Assembly: GCF_015686655.1 (NCBI RefSeq)
Contig: NZ_JADPMP010000010.1
Location: forward strand, 62,001-126,000
Reading direction: 5' to 3'
Origin: Pontibacter sp. FD36
GTDB taxonomy: Bacteria; Bacteroidota; Bacteroidia; Cytophagales; Hymenobacteraceae
DNA: 64,000 nt
In this document: one piece after another, positions 27,569 through 36,403 of the stretch
Layout: every line of letters begins with the position of its first letter
How positions within the stretch are numbered: position 1 is the stretch's first letter
Program-made: the position numbers and the translations under genes
The notes under the pieces: generated by a model
The model's input: the letters and a program-made list of their open reading frames with translations, nothing else
The model's database searches: none
Told to the model about the DNA's origin: nothing

Positions 27569-27694
27569 TCAGGTATAGCAAATACCGTTTCGACTAAACA
27601 ATCCATCCCTTAAAACAGTAATCTAAACGATTTCGGGCTCTACAGACTCAGGTATAGGTCCGGAATTCAGATAGCTTTTTTAGGCAGAATTTGG

Positions 27695-29578
27695 ATGGAG
27701 CACATTACCCTTCTTTACGACCCGGCACAGGAACATGTAGTACAGGATCAAATCATACCTGTATTCGGGGACCAGATTTCCCAGGTACAGCCCTTTCAAC
27801 ATAATGAAGTAAGCCGTCTAGCCATTGCGCATGCCTGTTGTGTGGTCACTTACCTCAACGACGAACAGCTTTCCGAAGTAGTGCCAGCTGCCATACGAGA
27901 GAAGTGGACGCTAGGCTTTCTGCCCCACCCTGACATGAAAGAGGCGCGACAAGGGTATGGCATATCGGGTGACCTGCTGGAGGCAATCGTGGATATTCGC
28001 CAGAGAGACAAAGGTATAAACGCCGACCTCCTGATCTGCAACGACAAGCCCGTTTTCAATACCGTGGTGATCGGCAACAGCCTGAGCCTGATGTCGGCCA
28101 ATGTGTCGCGCAACCCTATTTTGTCGCGCATGGACAAGGTAAAGAGCATCTTCCGCCACCCGGAACTACTCAAGCCCCGGCCTTTCACCATCACGACCGG
28201 TAACAAGCCGCCCATCAAAACAGCTGCTTTGGGTATTATATCTGTGCTGCACGGCAAAAGCTCGCTGGTGTCACGTATTCTGCTGAAAGACTCCTTCATC
28301 AATGACGGGCGATTGCATGTGCTTATACTGGCACCGCGCAGCATCATGGAGCTGGTCAGGTTCTCGGTTTCGTCTGCTTTTGGTCAGAACGGCAGCCAGC
28401 GGATGCCCTCGTTTATCGGACACATCAAAACGCGGTCTGTGTTGATCAGCAGCGAGATCCCGATGGACTTTTCGCAGGACAACAAGCTAATGAGTTCCAG
28501 GGAAATCGAGCTGCATGTGAGCGCTGATAAACTCACCATCATACCCGGGCGCTACCTGGTGGTTGATAATAAAAAAAGTGACGCTGAGGAGAAATTTAAA
28601 GTAGGCACGCTGCCCCAGGGGGAGTCTTTCCTAAAAGAGTTTGCGGCAGAATCATTGCCGTGGGTATTCCATGCCTCCACGCACGAGTTCAAGGGCTTGT
28701 TCACCGTGCTGCGGGAAAATGCGAGGCCATCCAGCGCCTACCTTACCTTGATGGTACTTTCCACGATGCTGGCCACTTTCGGTTTGTTTGCCAACTCTAC
28801 CCCTGTTATCATTGGTGCCATGATCCTGGCTCCTCTGATGTCCCCGATCATATCGCTCTCCATGGGTGTGCTGCGTCAAGACCGCAAACTAACACTCCAA
28901 AGCATGAAGACAATCGGCTATGGCTTGCTGCTAGGCTATATTGCTGCCATACTGCTGACTTGGCTCAGTCCTCTGCAAGCCATGAACGATGAAATAACCG
29001 CCCGCATACGTCCTAACCTCCTGGACCTGGGTGTGGCTATCGTGTCAGGTATAGCAGGCGCTTATGCACACGCCCGTGAAGAAGTAGCCAAGACACTGGC
29101 AGGTGTCGCTATTGCGGTCGCGCTTGTCCCTCCGCTGGCTGTGTCTGGTATCGGCATCGGCTGGGCTGACTGGGATGCTTTCATCGGTGCGCTGCTCCTG
29201 CTGATGACCAACCTGGCAGGCATTGTGCTGGCTGGTTCCTTCACGTTCATGCTGTTAGGCTTCAGCCCCCTGCATCTGGCCAAGAAGGGACTATTGGTAT
29301 CGTTGCTGGTGGTAGTGATCGTGAGTATGCCGCTGGGCTACGGCTCCTTTACCATGATCCGGGACCATAAGGTGATCCGTTCTCTCAGCAACTTTACTGT
29401 AGACGACATTACCGTCAAGCAGGTATCCGTTGTCCGCGGCAATCCCATGACCCTGAGCGTGACGCTTGTATCAGAGGAGCCGATTGACAACGAGGATCTG
29501 GATCGCGTGAAAGCTGCTATCTCCCGGGAAGTAGGAACAGAAGTAATGTTGGAAGCCCTGATCGTGGTGAAAAAATAA
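27695..29578 (+). CDS. DUF389 membrane protein with a degenerate diacylglycerol-kinase-like N-terminal domain
   Basis: The C-terminal half (about 345-580) is a DUF389 domain with about six helices, including FANSTPVIIGAMILAPLMSP. The N-terminal 300 residues look like the lipid/NAD kinase fold. LGFLPHPDMKEARQ (73-86) sits where kinases have GIIPLGTGNDFAR. ADLLICNDKPVFNTVVIG (110-127) aligns with the strand pair that follows, and a late IELHVSADKLTIIPG segment resembles the second lobe. The nucleotide-binding GGDGT is replaced by TYLNDEQ (52-58), so it is probably not catalytic. It is a monocistronic plus-strand gene. Function is unknown; a lipid or nucleotide sensor coupled to a membrane domain is a guess. 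Confidence 0.85.
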   Translation: MEHITLLYDPAQEHVVQDQIIPVFGDQISQVQPFQHNEVSRLAIAHACCVVTYLNDEQLSEVVPAAIREKWTLGFLPHPDMKEARQGYGISGDLLEAIVDIRQRDKGINADLLICNDKPVFNTVVIGNSLSLMSANVSRNPILSRMDKVKSIFRHPELLKPRPFTITTGNKPPIKTAALGIISVLHGKSSLVSRILLKDSFINDGRLHVLILAPRSIMELVRFSVSSAFGQNGSQRMPSFIGHIKTRSVLISSEIPMDFSQDNKLMSSREIELHVSADKLTIIPGRYLVVDNKKSDAEEKFKVGTLPQGESFLKEFAAESLPWVFHASTHEFKGLFTVLRENARPSSAYLTLMVLSTMLATFGLFANSTPVIIGAMILAPLMSPIISLSMGVLRQDRKLTLQSMKTIGYGLLLGYIAAILLTWLSPLQAMNDEITARIRPNLLDLGVAIVSGIAGAYAHAREEVAKTLAGVAIAVALVPPLAVSGIGIGWADWDAFIGALLLLMTNLAGIVLAGSFTFMLLGFSPLHLAKKGLLVSLLVVVIVSMPLGYGSFTMIRDHKVIRSLSNFTVDDITVKQVSVVRGNPMTLSVTLVSEEPIDNEDLDRVKAAISREVGTEVMLEALIVVKK

Positions 29579-29738
29579 CTCCTCACCTGAGCTGGGACGG
29601 ATTTCACCTAAAAACGAAAGGGCTTCAATTGTATATGGCCTTTTTTCTATCTAACTTTCTATCGGATAAAATCTAAGTTCAATGGCTGTCGGTGCTGGCT
29701 ATACCTGCCGGACTGGCACATAAGCATACCTTCTAACA

Positions 29739-30437
29739 ATGATAAATAAAACTGTAAAGAACGCACAGGAGGCCCTGCAGGGTGTGCAGGACGGCATGAC
29801 CCTGATGCTGGGCGGCTTTGGCTTGTGCGGTATCCCCGAGAACGCCATTCAGGAGCTCCTGCGCCTAGGCGTGAAAGACCTGACCTGTATTTCGAATAAC
29901 GCCGGTGTGGACGACTTTGGCATTGGCCTGCTCCTGCAGCAACGCCAGGTAAAGAAGATGATCTCCAGCTATGTGGGCGAGAATGCGGAGTTTGAGCGCC
30001 AGTTGCTGAGCGGTGAACTGGAAGTAGAGTTGATTCCGCAAGGTACGCTGGCAGAGCGCATCCGTGCTGGTGGTGCTGGTATACCTGCCTTCTTTACGCC
30101 TGCCGGTTATGGCACTGAAGTAGGCGAGGGTAAGGAAAGTCGTGAGTTCAACGGCAAAATGTACCTGATGGAAGAGTGGCTGAAAGCAGACTTCTCATTT
30201 GTGAAAGCATGGAAAGGCGACACAGCCGGTAATCTGATCTTTAAAGGCACTGCCCGCAACTTCAACCCGATGATGGCCGCAGCCGGTAAGATCACAGTGG
30301 CGGAGGTAGAGGAGCTGGTGCCGGCCGGTGAACTGGACCCGAACATGATCCATACGCCGGGCATTTATGTGCAGCGCATTTTCCAGGGCGAGAAGTACGA
30401 GAAGCGTATTGAACAGCGCACAGTTAGAACCGCTTAA
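29739..30437 (+). CDS. scoA: 3-oxoacid CoA-transferase subunit A
   Basis: Subunit A of a two-chain CoA transferase, probably moving CoA between succinate and acetoacetate. The 232 residues carry the family-I opening [18 protein letters not shown], followed by [13 protein letters not shown] and [20 protein letters not shown]. It is 11 bases upstream of subunit B. Acetate-acetoacetate specificity (AtoDA-like) cannot be excluded. Confidence 0.94.
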   Translation: MINKTVKNAQEALQGVQDGMTLMLGGFGLCGIPENAIQELLRLGVKDLTCISNNAGVDDFGIGLLLQQRQVKKMISSYVGENAEFERQLLSGELEVELIPQGTLAERIRAGGAGIPAFFTPAGYGTEVGEGKESREFNGKMYLMEEWLKADFSFVKAWKGDTAGNLIFKGTARNFNPMMAAAGKITVAEVEELVPAGELDPNMIHTPGIYVQRIFQGEKYEKRIEQRTVRTA

Positions 30438-30448
30438 CCGACAAACAA

Positions 30449-31105
30449 ATGGCTTTAGACAAAAATCAGATAGCGAAACGAATCGCAAAAGAAGTAAAGA
30501 ACGGCATGTATGTGAACCTGGGCATCGGTATACCTACGCTGGTGGCCAATTACATTCCGGAGGGCGTGGAAGTGGTGCTGCAGTCGGAGAACGGGTTGCT
30601 GGGTATGGGCCCCTTCCCTACCGAAGACAAGGTGGACGCCGACCTGATCAATGCCGGCAAGCAGACGATCACAACACTGCCTGGCTCCTCCATTTTCAGT
30701 TCTGCCGAGAGCTTTGGTATGATCCGGGGTGAGCATGTGGACCTGACCATTCTGGGTGCCATGGAGGTATCAGAGCAGGGCGACATTGCCAACTGGAAGA
30801 TTCCAGGCAAAATGGTGAAAGGTATGGGCGGCGCCATGGACCTCGTGGCCTCCGCCAAAAACATCATTGTGGCGATGCAGCACACCGCACGTGACGGATC
30901 CTCAAAGCTGCTCAAAGAATGTACCCTGCCGATCACAGGTCTTAAATGCATCAAGAAGATCGTGACCGACCTGGCTGTGCTCGAAGTGACTGATGATGGT
31001 TTCAGACTACTGGAGCGCGCGCCTGGCGTGAGTGTGGAAGAGATACAGAAAGCGACGGAAGGACGCCTGATTGTAGAGGGGGATATTCCAGAAGTGCAGC
31101 TTTAA
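30449..31105 (+). CDS. scoB: 3-oxoacid CoA-transferase subunit B
   Basis: The 218-residue catalytic subunit. The nucleophilic Glu is residue 47 in [11 protein letters not shown], and [15 protein letters not shown] precedes it. [15 protein letters not shown] and KTIVAM-like strands are in their usual places. It pairs with subunit A upstream, and a terminator follows. Confidence 0.95.
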   Translation: MALDKNQIAKRIAKEVKNGMYVNLGIGIPTLVANYIPEGVEVVLQSENGLLGMGPFPTEDKVDADLINAGKQTITTLPGSSIFSSAESFGMIRGEHVDLTILGAMEVSEQGDIANWKIPGKMVKGMGGAMDLVASAKNIIVAMQHTARDGSSKLLKECTLPITGLKCIKKIVTDLAVLEVTDDGFRLLERAPGVSVEEIQKATEGRLIVEGDIPEVQL

Positions 31106-31127
31106 GGAGCTATACCTGTTACACCGA

Positions 31128-31155
31128 AAGCGCAGTGCAAAACTGCGCTTTTTCT
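31128..31155 (+). terminator. Rho-independent terminator after scoAB
   Basis: AAGCGCAGT (31128-31136) and ACTGCGCTT (31142-31150) form a 9-bp perfect stem with loop GCAAA, followed by TTTC and further T. Confidence 0.88.
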
Positions 31156-31258
31156 TTTTAAATTTGCATGAAGGCGCTTTTTAACGCTTTCGAACAAAAT
31201 ATCATATCAAAACGATACTTGCTTCACGTATACCTGAGGCAAGCAACCACTAATATAT

Positions 31259-32809
31259 ATGAGTGAAAAGATAGAAGCGAATTCTGAGCACAGACTGTTA
31301 CTGCGCCAGCTGGAACTCAAAGACTACAAGGAAGTGAAAGAGATCATGGATCTGGTGTACTCTAACATTGACGGCGCCTGGACCAGAAAAGAATTCTCCA
31401 ATCTCCTCAAAAAATTCCCGGATGGCCAGATCTGTATAGAAGACAAAGGTCAGGTAGTGGCCGTAGCGCTCAGCCTGATCGTAGACTACGCCGTGTATGG
31501 CGACAAACATACCTATGAGCAGATCGTGGACAGAGGCACTTTCAAATCACACGATCCGGAGGGTGACACGCTCTATGGAATTGACGTATTTGTGCACCCG
31601 GAGTACCGCAACCTGCGTCTGGGCCGTCGTCTGTATGACGCCCGCAAGGAAATATGCGAGAACCTGAACCTGCGCGGCATCATAGCCGGTGGCCGTATAC
31701 CTGGCTATAAAGACTATGCAGACAAGCTGACGCCTGCCAAGTACATTGAGATGGTGCGGAACAAGGAGCTGGCAGACCCGGTGCTGTCGTTCCAGCTGAG
31801 CAACGACTTCCACGTCCGTAAGATCCTGAAAGGTTACCTCCCCGATGATACAGATTCCCGCGCCTACGCGACCCTGCTCGAGTGGGTAAACGTGTATTAC
31901 GAAGAGAAGGAAAAGCTGATCGGTGGCAAAAAGACCGTTGTGCGTATCGGCATTGTGCAGTGGCAGATGCGTGCCGTAAAGTCCCTCGAGGACATGATGC
32001 AGCAGATCGAGTTCTTTGTGGACACCGTGAGTTCATACAAATCAGACATCGTGGTATTCCCTGAGTTCTTCAATGCTCCCCTCATGGCCCTCTCCAAAGA
32101 AGACTCTCCTTCAGAGGCTATCCGAAATATGGCGGAGTACACCGACGAGATAAGAGAGCAAATGATTCACATGGCGCTCTCCTACAATATCAACATCATT
32201 GCAGGCAGCATGCCGGAGTACTACGACAACAAGCTCTATAACGTGAGCTACCTCTGCCGCCGCGACGGTACTTATGACAAGCAGTACAAGCTGCACGTGA
32301 CACCAGACGAATCTCATTACTGGGGTATGCGCGGTGGTCATAAGCTAAAGATCTTCGATACCGACATCGGTAAGATCGGCATCCTGATCTGCTACGACGT
32401 GGAGTTCCCGGAACTGGCCCGTATGCTGTCTGACATGGATATGAAGATTCTATTTGTACCGTACTGGACCGATACCAAGAACGCCTACCTGCGCGTGCGC
32501 CTCTGCGCCCAGGCCCGAGCCATCGAGAATGAGTGCTATGTGGCCATCACAGGTAGCGTGGGTAACCTCCCGAAAGTAGAGAACATGGACATCCAGTACT
32601 CTCAGTCCGCCGTCTTCTCCCCTTCCGACTTCGCCTTTCCACACGATGCTGTGGTAGCCGAAGCTACGCCGAACACAGAAATGACCCTGATCGCTGACCT
32701 GGACCTGGACCTGCTCAAGGACCTGAACACAGCTGGCAGCGTGCGTAATCTCAAAGATCGCCGTAAGGATCTGTATAATTTGAGTTGGGTACTGAGGCAG
32801 GAGGAGTAG
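31259..32809 (+). CDS. GNAT acetyltransferase fused to a carbon-nitrogen hydrolase (nitrilase family)
   Basis: The 516 residues combine an N-terminal GNAT domain (about 12-215, with VHPEYRNLRLGRRLYDAR binding acetyl-CoA) and a nitrilase-fold amidase domain (about 227-510). The catalytic triad is visible: Glu269 in FPEFF, Lys344 in DKQYKLH and Cys378 in LICYDVEFPE. The fused form is a known family, but the substrates are not established. It is cytoplasmic. It is monocistronic, ended by a large palindromic terminator shared with the convergent Wzz-like gene. Confidence 0.93.
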   Translation: MSEKIEANSEHRLLLRQLELKDYKEVKEIMDLVYSNIDGAWTRKEFSNLLKKFPDGQICIEDKGQVVAVALSLIVDYAVYGDKHTYEQIVDRGTFKSHDPEGDTLYGIDVFVHPEYRNLRLGRRLYDARKEICENLNLRGIIAGGRIPGYKDYADKLTPAKYIEMVRNKELADPVLSFQLSNDFHVRKILKGYLPDDTDSRAYATLLEWVNVYYEEKEKLIGGKKTVVRIGIVQWQMRAVKSLEDMMQQIEFFVDTVSSYKSDIVVFPEFFNAPLMALSKEDSPSEAIRNMAEYTDEIREQMIHMALSYNINIIAGSMPEYYDNKLYNVSYLCRRDGTYDKQYKLHVTPDESHYWGMRGGHKLKIFDTDIGKIGILICYDVEFPELARMLSDMDMKILFVPYWTDTKNAYLRVRLCAQARAIENECYVAITGSVGNLPKVENMDIQYSQSAVFSPSDFAFPHDAVVAEATPNTEMTLIADLDLDLLKDLNTAGSVRNLKDRRKDLYNLSWVLRQEE

Positions 32810-32813
32810 GAAT

Positions 32814-32872
32814 TTAACTAAAACTAAAAGAGGGCTGTCATTAACTGACAGCCCTCTTTTAGTTTTAGTTAA
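32814..32872. terminator. Perfect 27-bp-stem bidirectional terminator
   Basis: Bases 32814-32840 and 32846-32872 are exact reverse complements, with a 5-base loop TTAAC. The core is AGAGGGCTGTCA / TGACAGCCCTCT flanked by A/T-rich arms that give T-tracts in both directions. It sits between convergent genes and can end both transcripts. Confidence 0.92.
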
Positions 32873-32885
32873 GTTAGAGCAAAAG

Positions 32886-33800
32886 CTAAGCTAATGCTGC
32901 TCTCCTCCTCTTTTTGTTTTCAAGAATAACAGCCACCATTATTCCGAAAAGTAAACCAACCAATCCGCTGATAGCCAAGTATTTTTTTAAACTCGGCCCA
33001 GTAGGTCGCAACCTCGGCGTAAATCCAGTCACGATCTCTACGTTTGCAAGTTTCTCCAAGTCTGCTTCCAAATTAACCTGTTCTTTGTACATGGAGATAC
33101 TTTCACGGTACAAATTGGTAGGATCTATGGGCTGACCGTATACGAACCCATTAACAGGCCCTCTTGGCTCGCTTACATTCGTTTTCATACTATCAATAGA
33201 AGATATTTCTCCTCTAAGCTTAGCAATCATATTTTCAACCTGCTTTTGCTTAATTCTCTTTTGACGTGCAAAATATCTATTGTTTTCCAGGTAGTTCATG
33301 ATAGCCGGTTCCAGATTATCAAAAAGCTGAGGGTCATAAATAGTTAGCTCAATTCGAAAAGGAGAACCCGTAAGCACACTGTCTTCATCGATCCTATTCT
33401 GATCAAGATTATAAAAATTCATTTCTTTGATTTCTTTTGCAGTGGCTGCTGTTATATCTAACCTTTCTGCCACCGCTTCGAAGTTGTCATCTTCTATCAT
33501 CTCCGAAAGTTTATTTAACTGATCCTCAATAAACTCATTTCGGATATTAGCTAAAACTAAAGTCATAGAAGAGGTATAGAAAGGTTTTATGAGTGAGTAC
33601 AAACCATATCCAATACCTATACTAAGCGAAGTAAAGATAAATAAAAATGCAGCCCTCCTTATAATAAGCTGAATAAGGTTGCTAATCCCCCTCTCAATGT
33701 TGATTCCAAATTCTCCCAGTTTTTTAAAAACTATGTTCAAATCAATTTCATCCTGAGTGTATTCTCTTTTAGCTTTATCTTTATCGTCTAAATTATACAT
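32886..33800 (-). CDS. Wzz-like polysaccharide chain-length determinant
   Basis: The 304-residue protein has two membrane helices: about 50-72 (AAFLFIFTSLSIGIGYGLY) and near the C-terminus (about 272-292, LAISGLVGLLFGIMVAVILE). A large periplasmic domain with coiled-coil tendency lies between them, with FTPRLRPTGPS before the second helix. This is the Wzz/FepE layout that sets glycan length. There is no C-terminal tyrosine kinase domain. It is divergent from the polysaccharide operon and AT-rich like it. Confidence 0.88.
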   Translation of the reverse strand: MYNLDDKDKAKREYTQDEIDLNIVFKKLGEFGINIERGISNLIQLIIRRAAFLFIFTSLSIGIGYGLYSLIKPFYTSSMTLVLANIRNEFIEDQLNKLSEMIEDDNFEAVAERLDITAATAKEIKEMNFYNLDQNRIDEDSVLTGSPFRIELTIYDPQLFDNLEPAIMNYLENNRYFARQKRIKQKQVENMIAKLRGEISSIDSMKTNVSEPRGPVNGFVYGQPIDPTNLYRESISMYKEQVNLEADLEKLANVEIVTGFTPRLRPTGPSLKKYLAISGLVGLLFGIMVAVILENKKRRRAALA

Positions 33801-33819
33801 TGTTAACCCAATTTTTAGG

Positions 33820-33827
33820 CAAATATA
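33820..33827 (-). promoter_or_regulatory. Possible -7 element for the Wzz-like gene
   Basis: On the minus strand TATATTTG matches TAnnTTTG, 20 bases before the start codon. No clear -33 element. The 215-base divergent spacer must hold promoters for both directions. Confidence 0.4.
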
Positions 33828-33921
33828 GTTGATAATGTAAATAGTATATTACTTACTAATTAAAATCATTGAATATCAACCGAGGGATATTCTAGTAATG
33901 AAAAATCGCACTGATTCAATA

Positions 33922-33929
33922 TATTTTTG
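33922..33929 (+). promoter_or_regulatory. Possible -7 element for the polysaccharide operon
   Basis: TATTTTTG matches TAnnTTTG, 87 bases before the GTG start of the flippase gene. No convincing -33 TTG. It implies a leader of about 80 bases. Confidence 0.35.
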
Positions 33930-34015
33930 CCTGTTAATATTCCTGAAATTTTGATACACCTTCTTAAAGCGCTAACTTGCCGCCCATTTGAAATAACACG
34001 TTTAATTGATAGTAG

Positions 34016-35293
34016 GTGAGTCTCGCTTCACGTGTCCTCGACAGGATATCTAAAAAACAACTTTATAAGAATTTTCTTGCACTACTTGTATTACAAGGAA
34101 GTAACTATATAATCCCGTTAATAACTCTTCCTTATATTATTCGCACATTAGGACCTGACAAGTTTGGTCTGATAGCATTTGCACAAGCATTTATACAATA
34201 TTTTATTATCATAACGGACTTTGGCTTTGATCTGTCGGCTACAAGACAAATCTCTATTAATAGGCATGACAAGCAAAAGGTTTCTAAGATATTTACATCT
34301 GTCCTTATTATAAAAATTTCGCTGTTTGCGCTTGGCCTTCTAATATTTCTACCGCTCATTCATTATATGCCCGATTTTAGTGCAGAAAAAGAACTTTTAA
34401 TGTGGTTCTATCTATCTGTACTGGCACAGGCGCTTTTCCCTATCTGGTTATTTCAAGGTTTAGAAACCATGAAATACATAACCTACCTAAACATCATTTC
34501 AAAAGTAATTTTTAATAGCCTCATTTTGCTCTTCATAAAAAGTGAAGCTGAGTACATACTTTATCCTGTTCTCCAATCCACAACATCACTCGCAGCAAGT
34601 GTTTTAGGAATAATAATTGTTATTGGTAGTCTGCAAGTAAGGTTCAGTAAAGTATCAAAAGCAGATCTTATAATTCAGATTAAGGAAGGATGGTATATAT
34701 TCATTTCTAATGTTACTATAAGTTTATATACAGTATCAAGTGCCTTTGTACTGGGATTATTCTTCAATAATAGGATTGTGGGTTATTACTCTTCTGCGGA
34801 GAGGGTTGTAAAAGCTTTCCAAGGTTTATTAAGCCCTGTTACACAAGCTATATACCCACATGTAAGTAATCTGTTTAATACGTCACGTAAAGACGCGATT
34901 ATTTTCTTGAGAAAGGCTACTTTATTAGTTGGAGTATTTACTTTTACGCTCTCTGCGGGTCTATTTTTCGCTTCAGATCTTATTGTAGATTATCTCTTTA
35001 AGGATGCCTATGAAGAATCTAAGTTAGTTTTGCGCATACTGGCGTGGGTACCATTTATTGTTGCAATGAGTAACATTTTTGGTATTCAAACTATGCTTAA
35101 TTTAAAATACAGGAAACAATTCTTTCGCATTTTGCTAATTTGCAGTGCTATTCACCTGGCCATAGTGGTAGTCCTAGGATACAATTTTATGCATATCGGT
35201 GTAGCAACTTCTGTACTTTTCACAGAAGCTCTCATAGCAATTATGATGTATAGATTTCTGGTAACAAAACGGATATATCTTATAAAATTATAA
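34016..35293 (+). CDS. Oligosaccharide flippase (Wzx-like, MOP superfamily)
   Basis: The 425-residue polytopic protein has about 12 helices. It opens with SKKQLYKNFLALLVLQGSNY-type sequence, then IIPLITLPYIIRTLGPDKFG, the usual start of Wzx/RfbX proteins. It should move lipid-linked repeat units across the inner membrane. The start is GTG at 34016. It is the first gene of the operon, 1 base from glf. Confidence 0.9.
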   Translation: MSLASRVLDRISKKQLYKNFLALLVLQGSNYIIPLITLPYIIRTLGPDKFGLIAFAQAFIQYFIIITDFGFDLSATRQISINRHDKQKVSKIFTSVLIIKISLFALGLLIFLPLIHYMPDFSAEKELLMWFYLSVLAQALFPIWLFQGLETMKYITYLNIISKVIFNSLILLFIKSEAEYILYPVLQSTTSLAASVLGIIIVIGSLQVRFSKVSKADLIIQIKEGWYIFISNVTISLYTVSSAFVLGLFFNNRIVGYYSSAERVVKAFQGLLSPVTQAIYPHVSNLFNTSRKDAIIFLRKATLLVGVFTFTLSAGLFFASDLIVDYLFKDAYEESKLVLRILAWVPFIVAMSNIFGIQTMLNLKYRKQFFRILLICSAIHLAIVVVLGYNFMHIGVATSVLFTEALIAIMMYRFLVTKRIYLIKL

Positions 35294-35294
35294 A

Positions 35295-36398
35295 ATGTAC
35301 GATTATTTAATAGTAGGTGCTGGCATGTACGGGGCTACATTTGCCCGTGAAATGACTGACAAAGGCAAGAAGTGTCTTGTAATTGACAGAAGAAGCCATA
35401 TTGCTGGAAACTGTTATACAGAAAATAAAGAGGGAATAAACATACATAAATATGGTGCGCATATTTTCCATACAGATGATGAGAATATCTGGAATTATGT
35501 GCAGCGTTTTGCTGAATTCAATAATTTCAAAAATAGTCCTCGCGTCAGGTATAAAGACAAAATATATTCTTTCCCGATAAACCTGTTCACATTATACCAA
35601 ATATATGGGGTACAAACACCTGAAGAAGCAAGGCAGAAGTTGGAAGAGGTAAGAGTTAAGAATGATAATCCACAAAACTTAGAAGAGTGGATACTGTCGC
35701 AGGTTGGTGAGGAAATTTATGATATCTTCATAAAAGGCTACACTACAAAGCAGTGGATGAAAGATCCAAAGGAACTACCTTCATTTATCATCAAGCGGTT
35801 GCCTATTAGGCTGAACTTTAATGATAACTATTTCTTTGACAGATTTCAAGGTATACCTATCGGAGGCTATACAAAACTATTTGAGAATTTGCTTTCAGGT
35901 ATAGAGGTGCAACTTGACACGGACTATTTTGCTGATCGCGATTATTTCGATGGTCTGGCCGACAAAGTTGTATTTACTGGCAGGATTGATGAATTCTATA
36001 ATTACCGTTTTGGCGAGTTGGAATATAGGACACTCCGATTTGAGCATTCCTATCATGCTATAGAAGATTATCAAGGGAATGCTGTGGTAAATTACACAGA
36101 ACTGGATATACCTTATACCCGGATAATAGAACACAAGCACTTTGAGTTTGGTAAACAACCTTATACTTATGTCACCAAAGAGTACCCGGAAGTGTGGCAA
36201 AAAGACAGCATTCCGTATTATCCAATTAATGACGATACGAATACCAAAATATTTAACCAGTATAAAACTCTCAGTAAAGAGGAAACGAAATACATATTTG
36301 GTGGTCGTTTAGCAGACTACCGATACTATGACATGCACCAGGTAATCGGTTCGGCACTGGCAAAGGTTCGCAGAATTGAGGAAACCATTTCAGCTTAA
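35295..36398 (+). CDS. glf: UDP-galactopyranose mutase
   Basis: Glf converts UDP-galactopyranose to UDP-galactofuranose with reduced FAD. The 367 residues match: the dinucleotide-binding YLIVGAGMYGATFARE, then KYGAHIFHTDD and a later FGGRLADYRYYDMHQVIG typical of Glf. It predicts galactofuranose in the glycan made here. It is the second gene of the operon. Confidence 0.97.
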   Translation: MYDYLIVGAGMYGATFAREMTDKGKKCLVIDRRSHIAGNCYTENKEGINIHKYGAHIFHTDDENIWNYVQRFAEFNNFKNSPRVRYKDKIYSFPINLFTLYQIYGVQTPEEARQKLEEVRVKNDNPQNLEEWILSQVGEEIYDIFIKGYTTKQWMKDPKELPSFIIKRLPIRLNFNDNYFFDRFQGIPIGGYTKLFENLLSGIEVQLDTDYFADRDYFDGLADKVVFTGRIDEFYNYRFGELEYRTLRFEHSYHAIEDYQGNAVVNYTELDIPYTRIIEHKHFEFGKQPYTYVTKEYPEVWQKDSIPYYPINDDTNTKIFNQYKTLSKEETKYIFGGRLADYRYYDMHQVIGSALAKVRRIEETISA

Positions 36399-36403
36399 AA
36401 TAC

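Noticed and set aside
32886-33800. Reading the Wzz-like gene as a Wzc tyrosine autokinase
   Set aside because: The protein stops just after the second membrane helix, with no Walker motifs or Tyr cluster.
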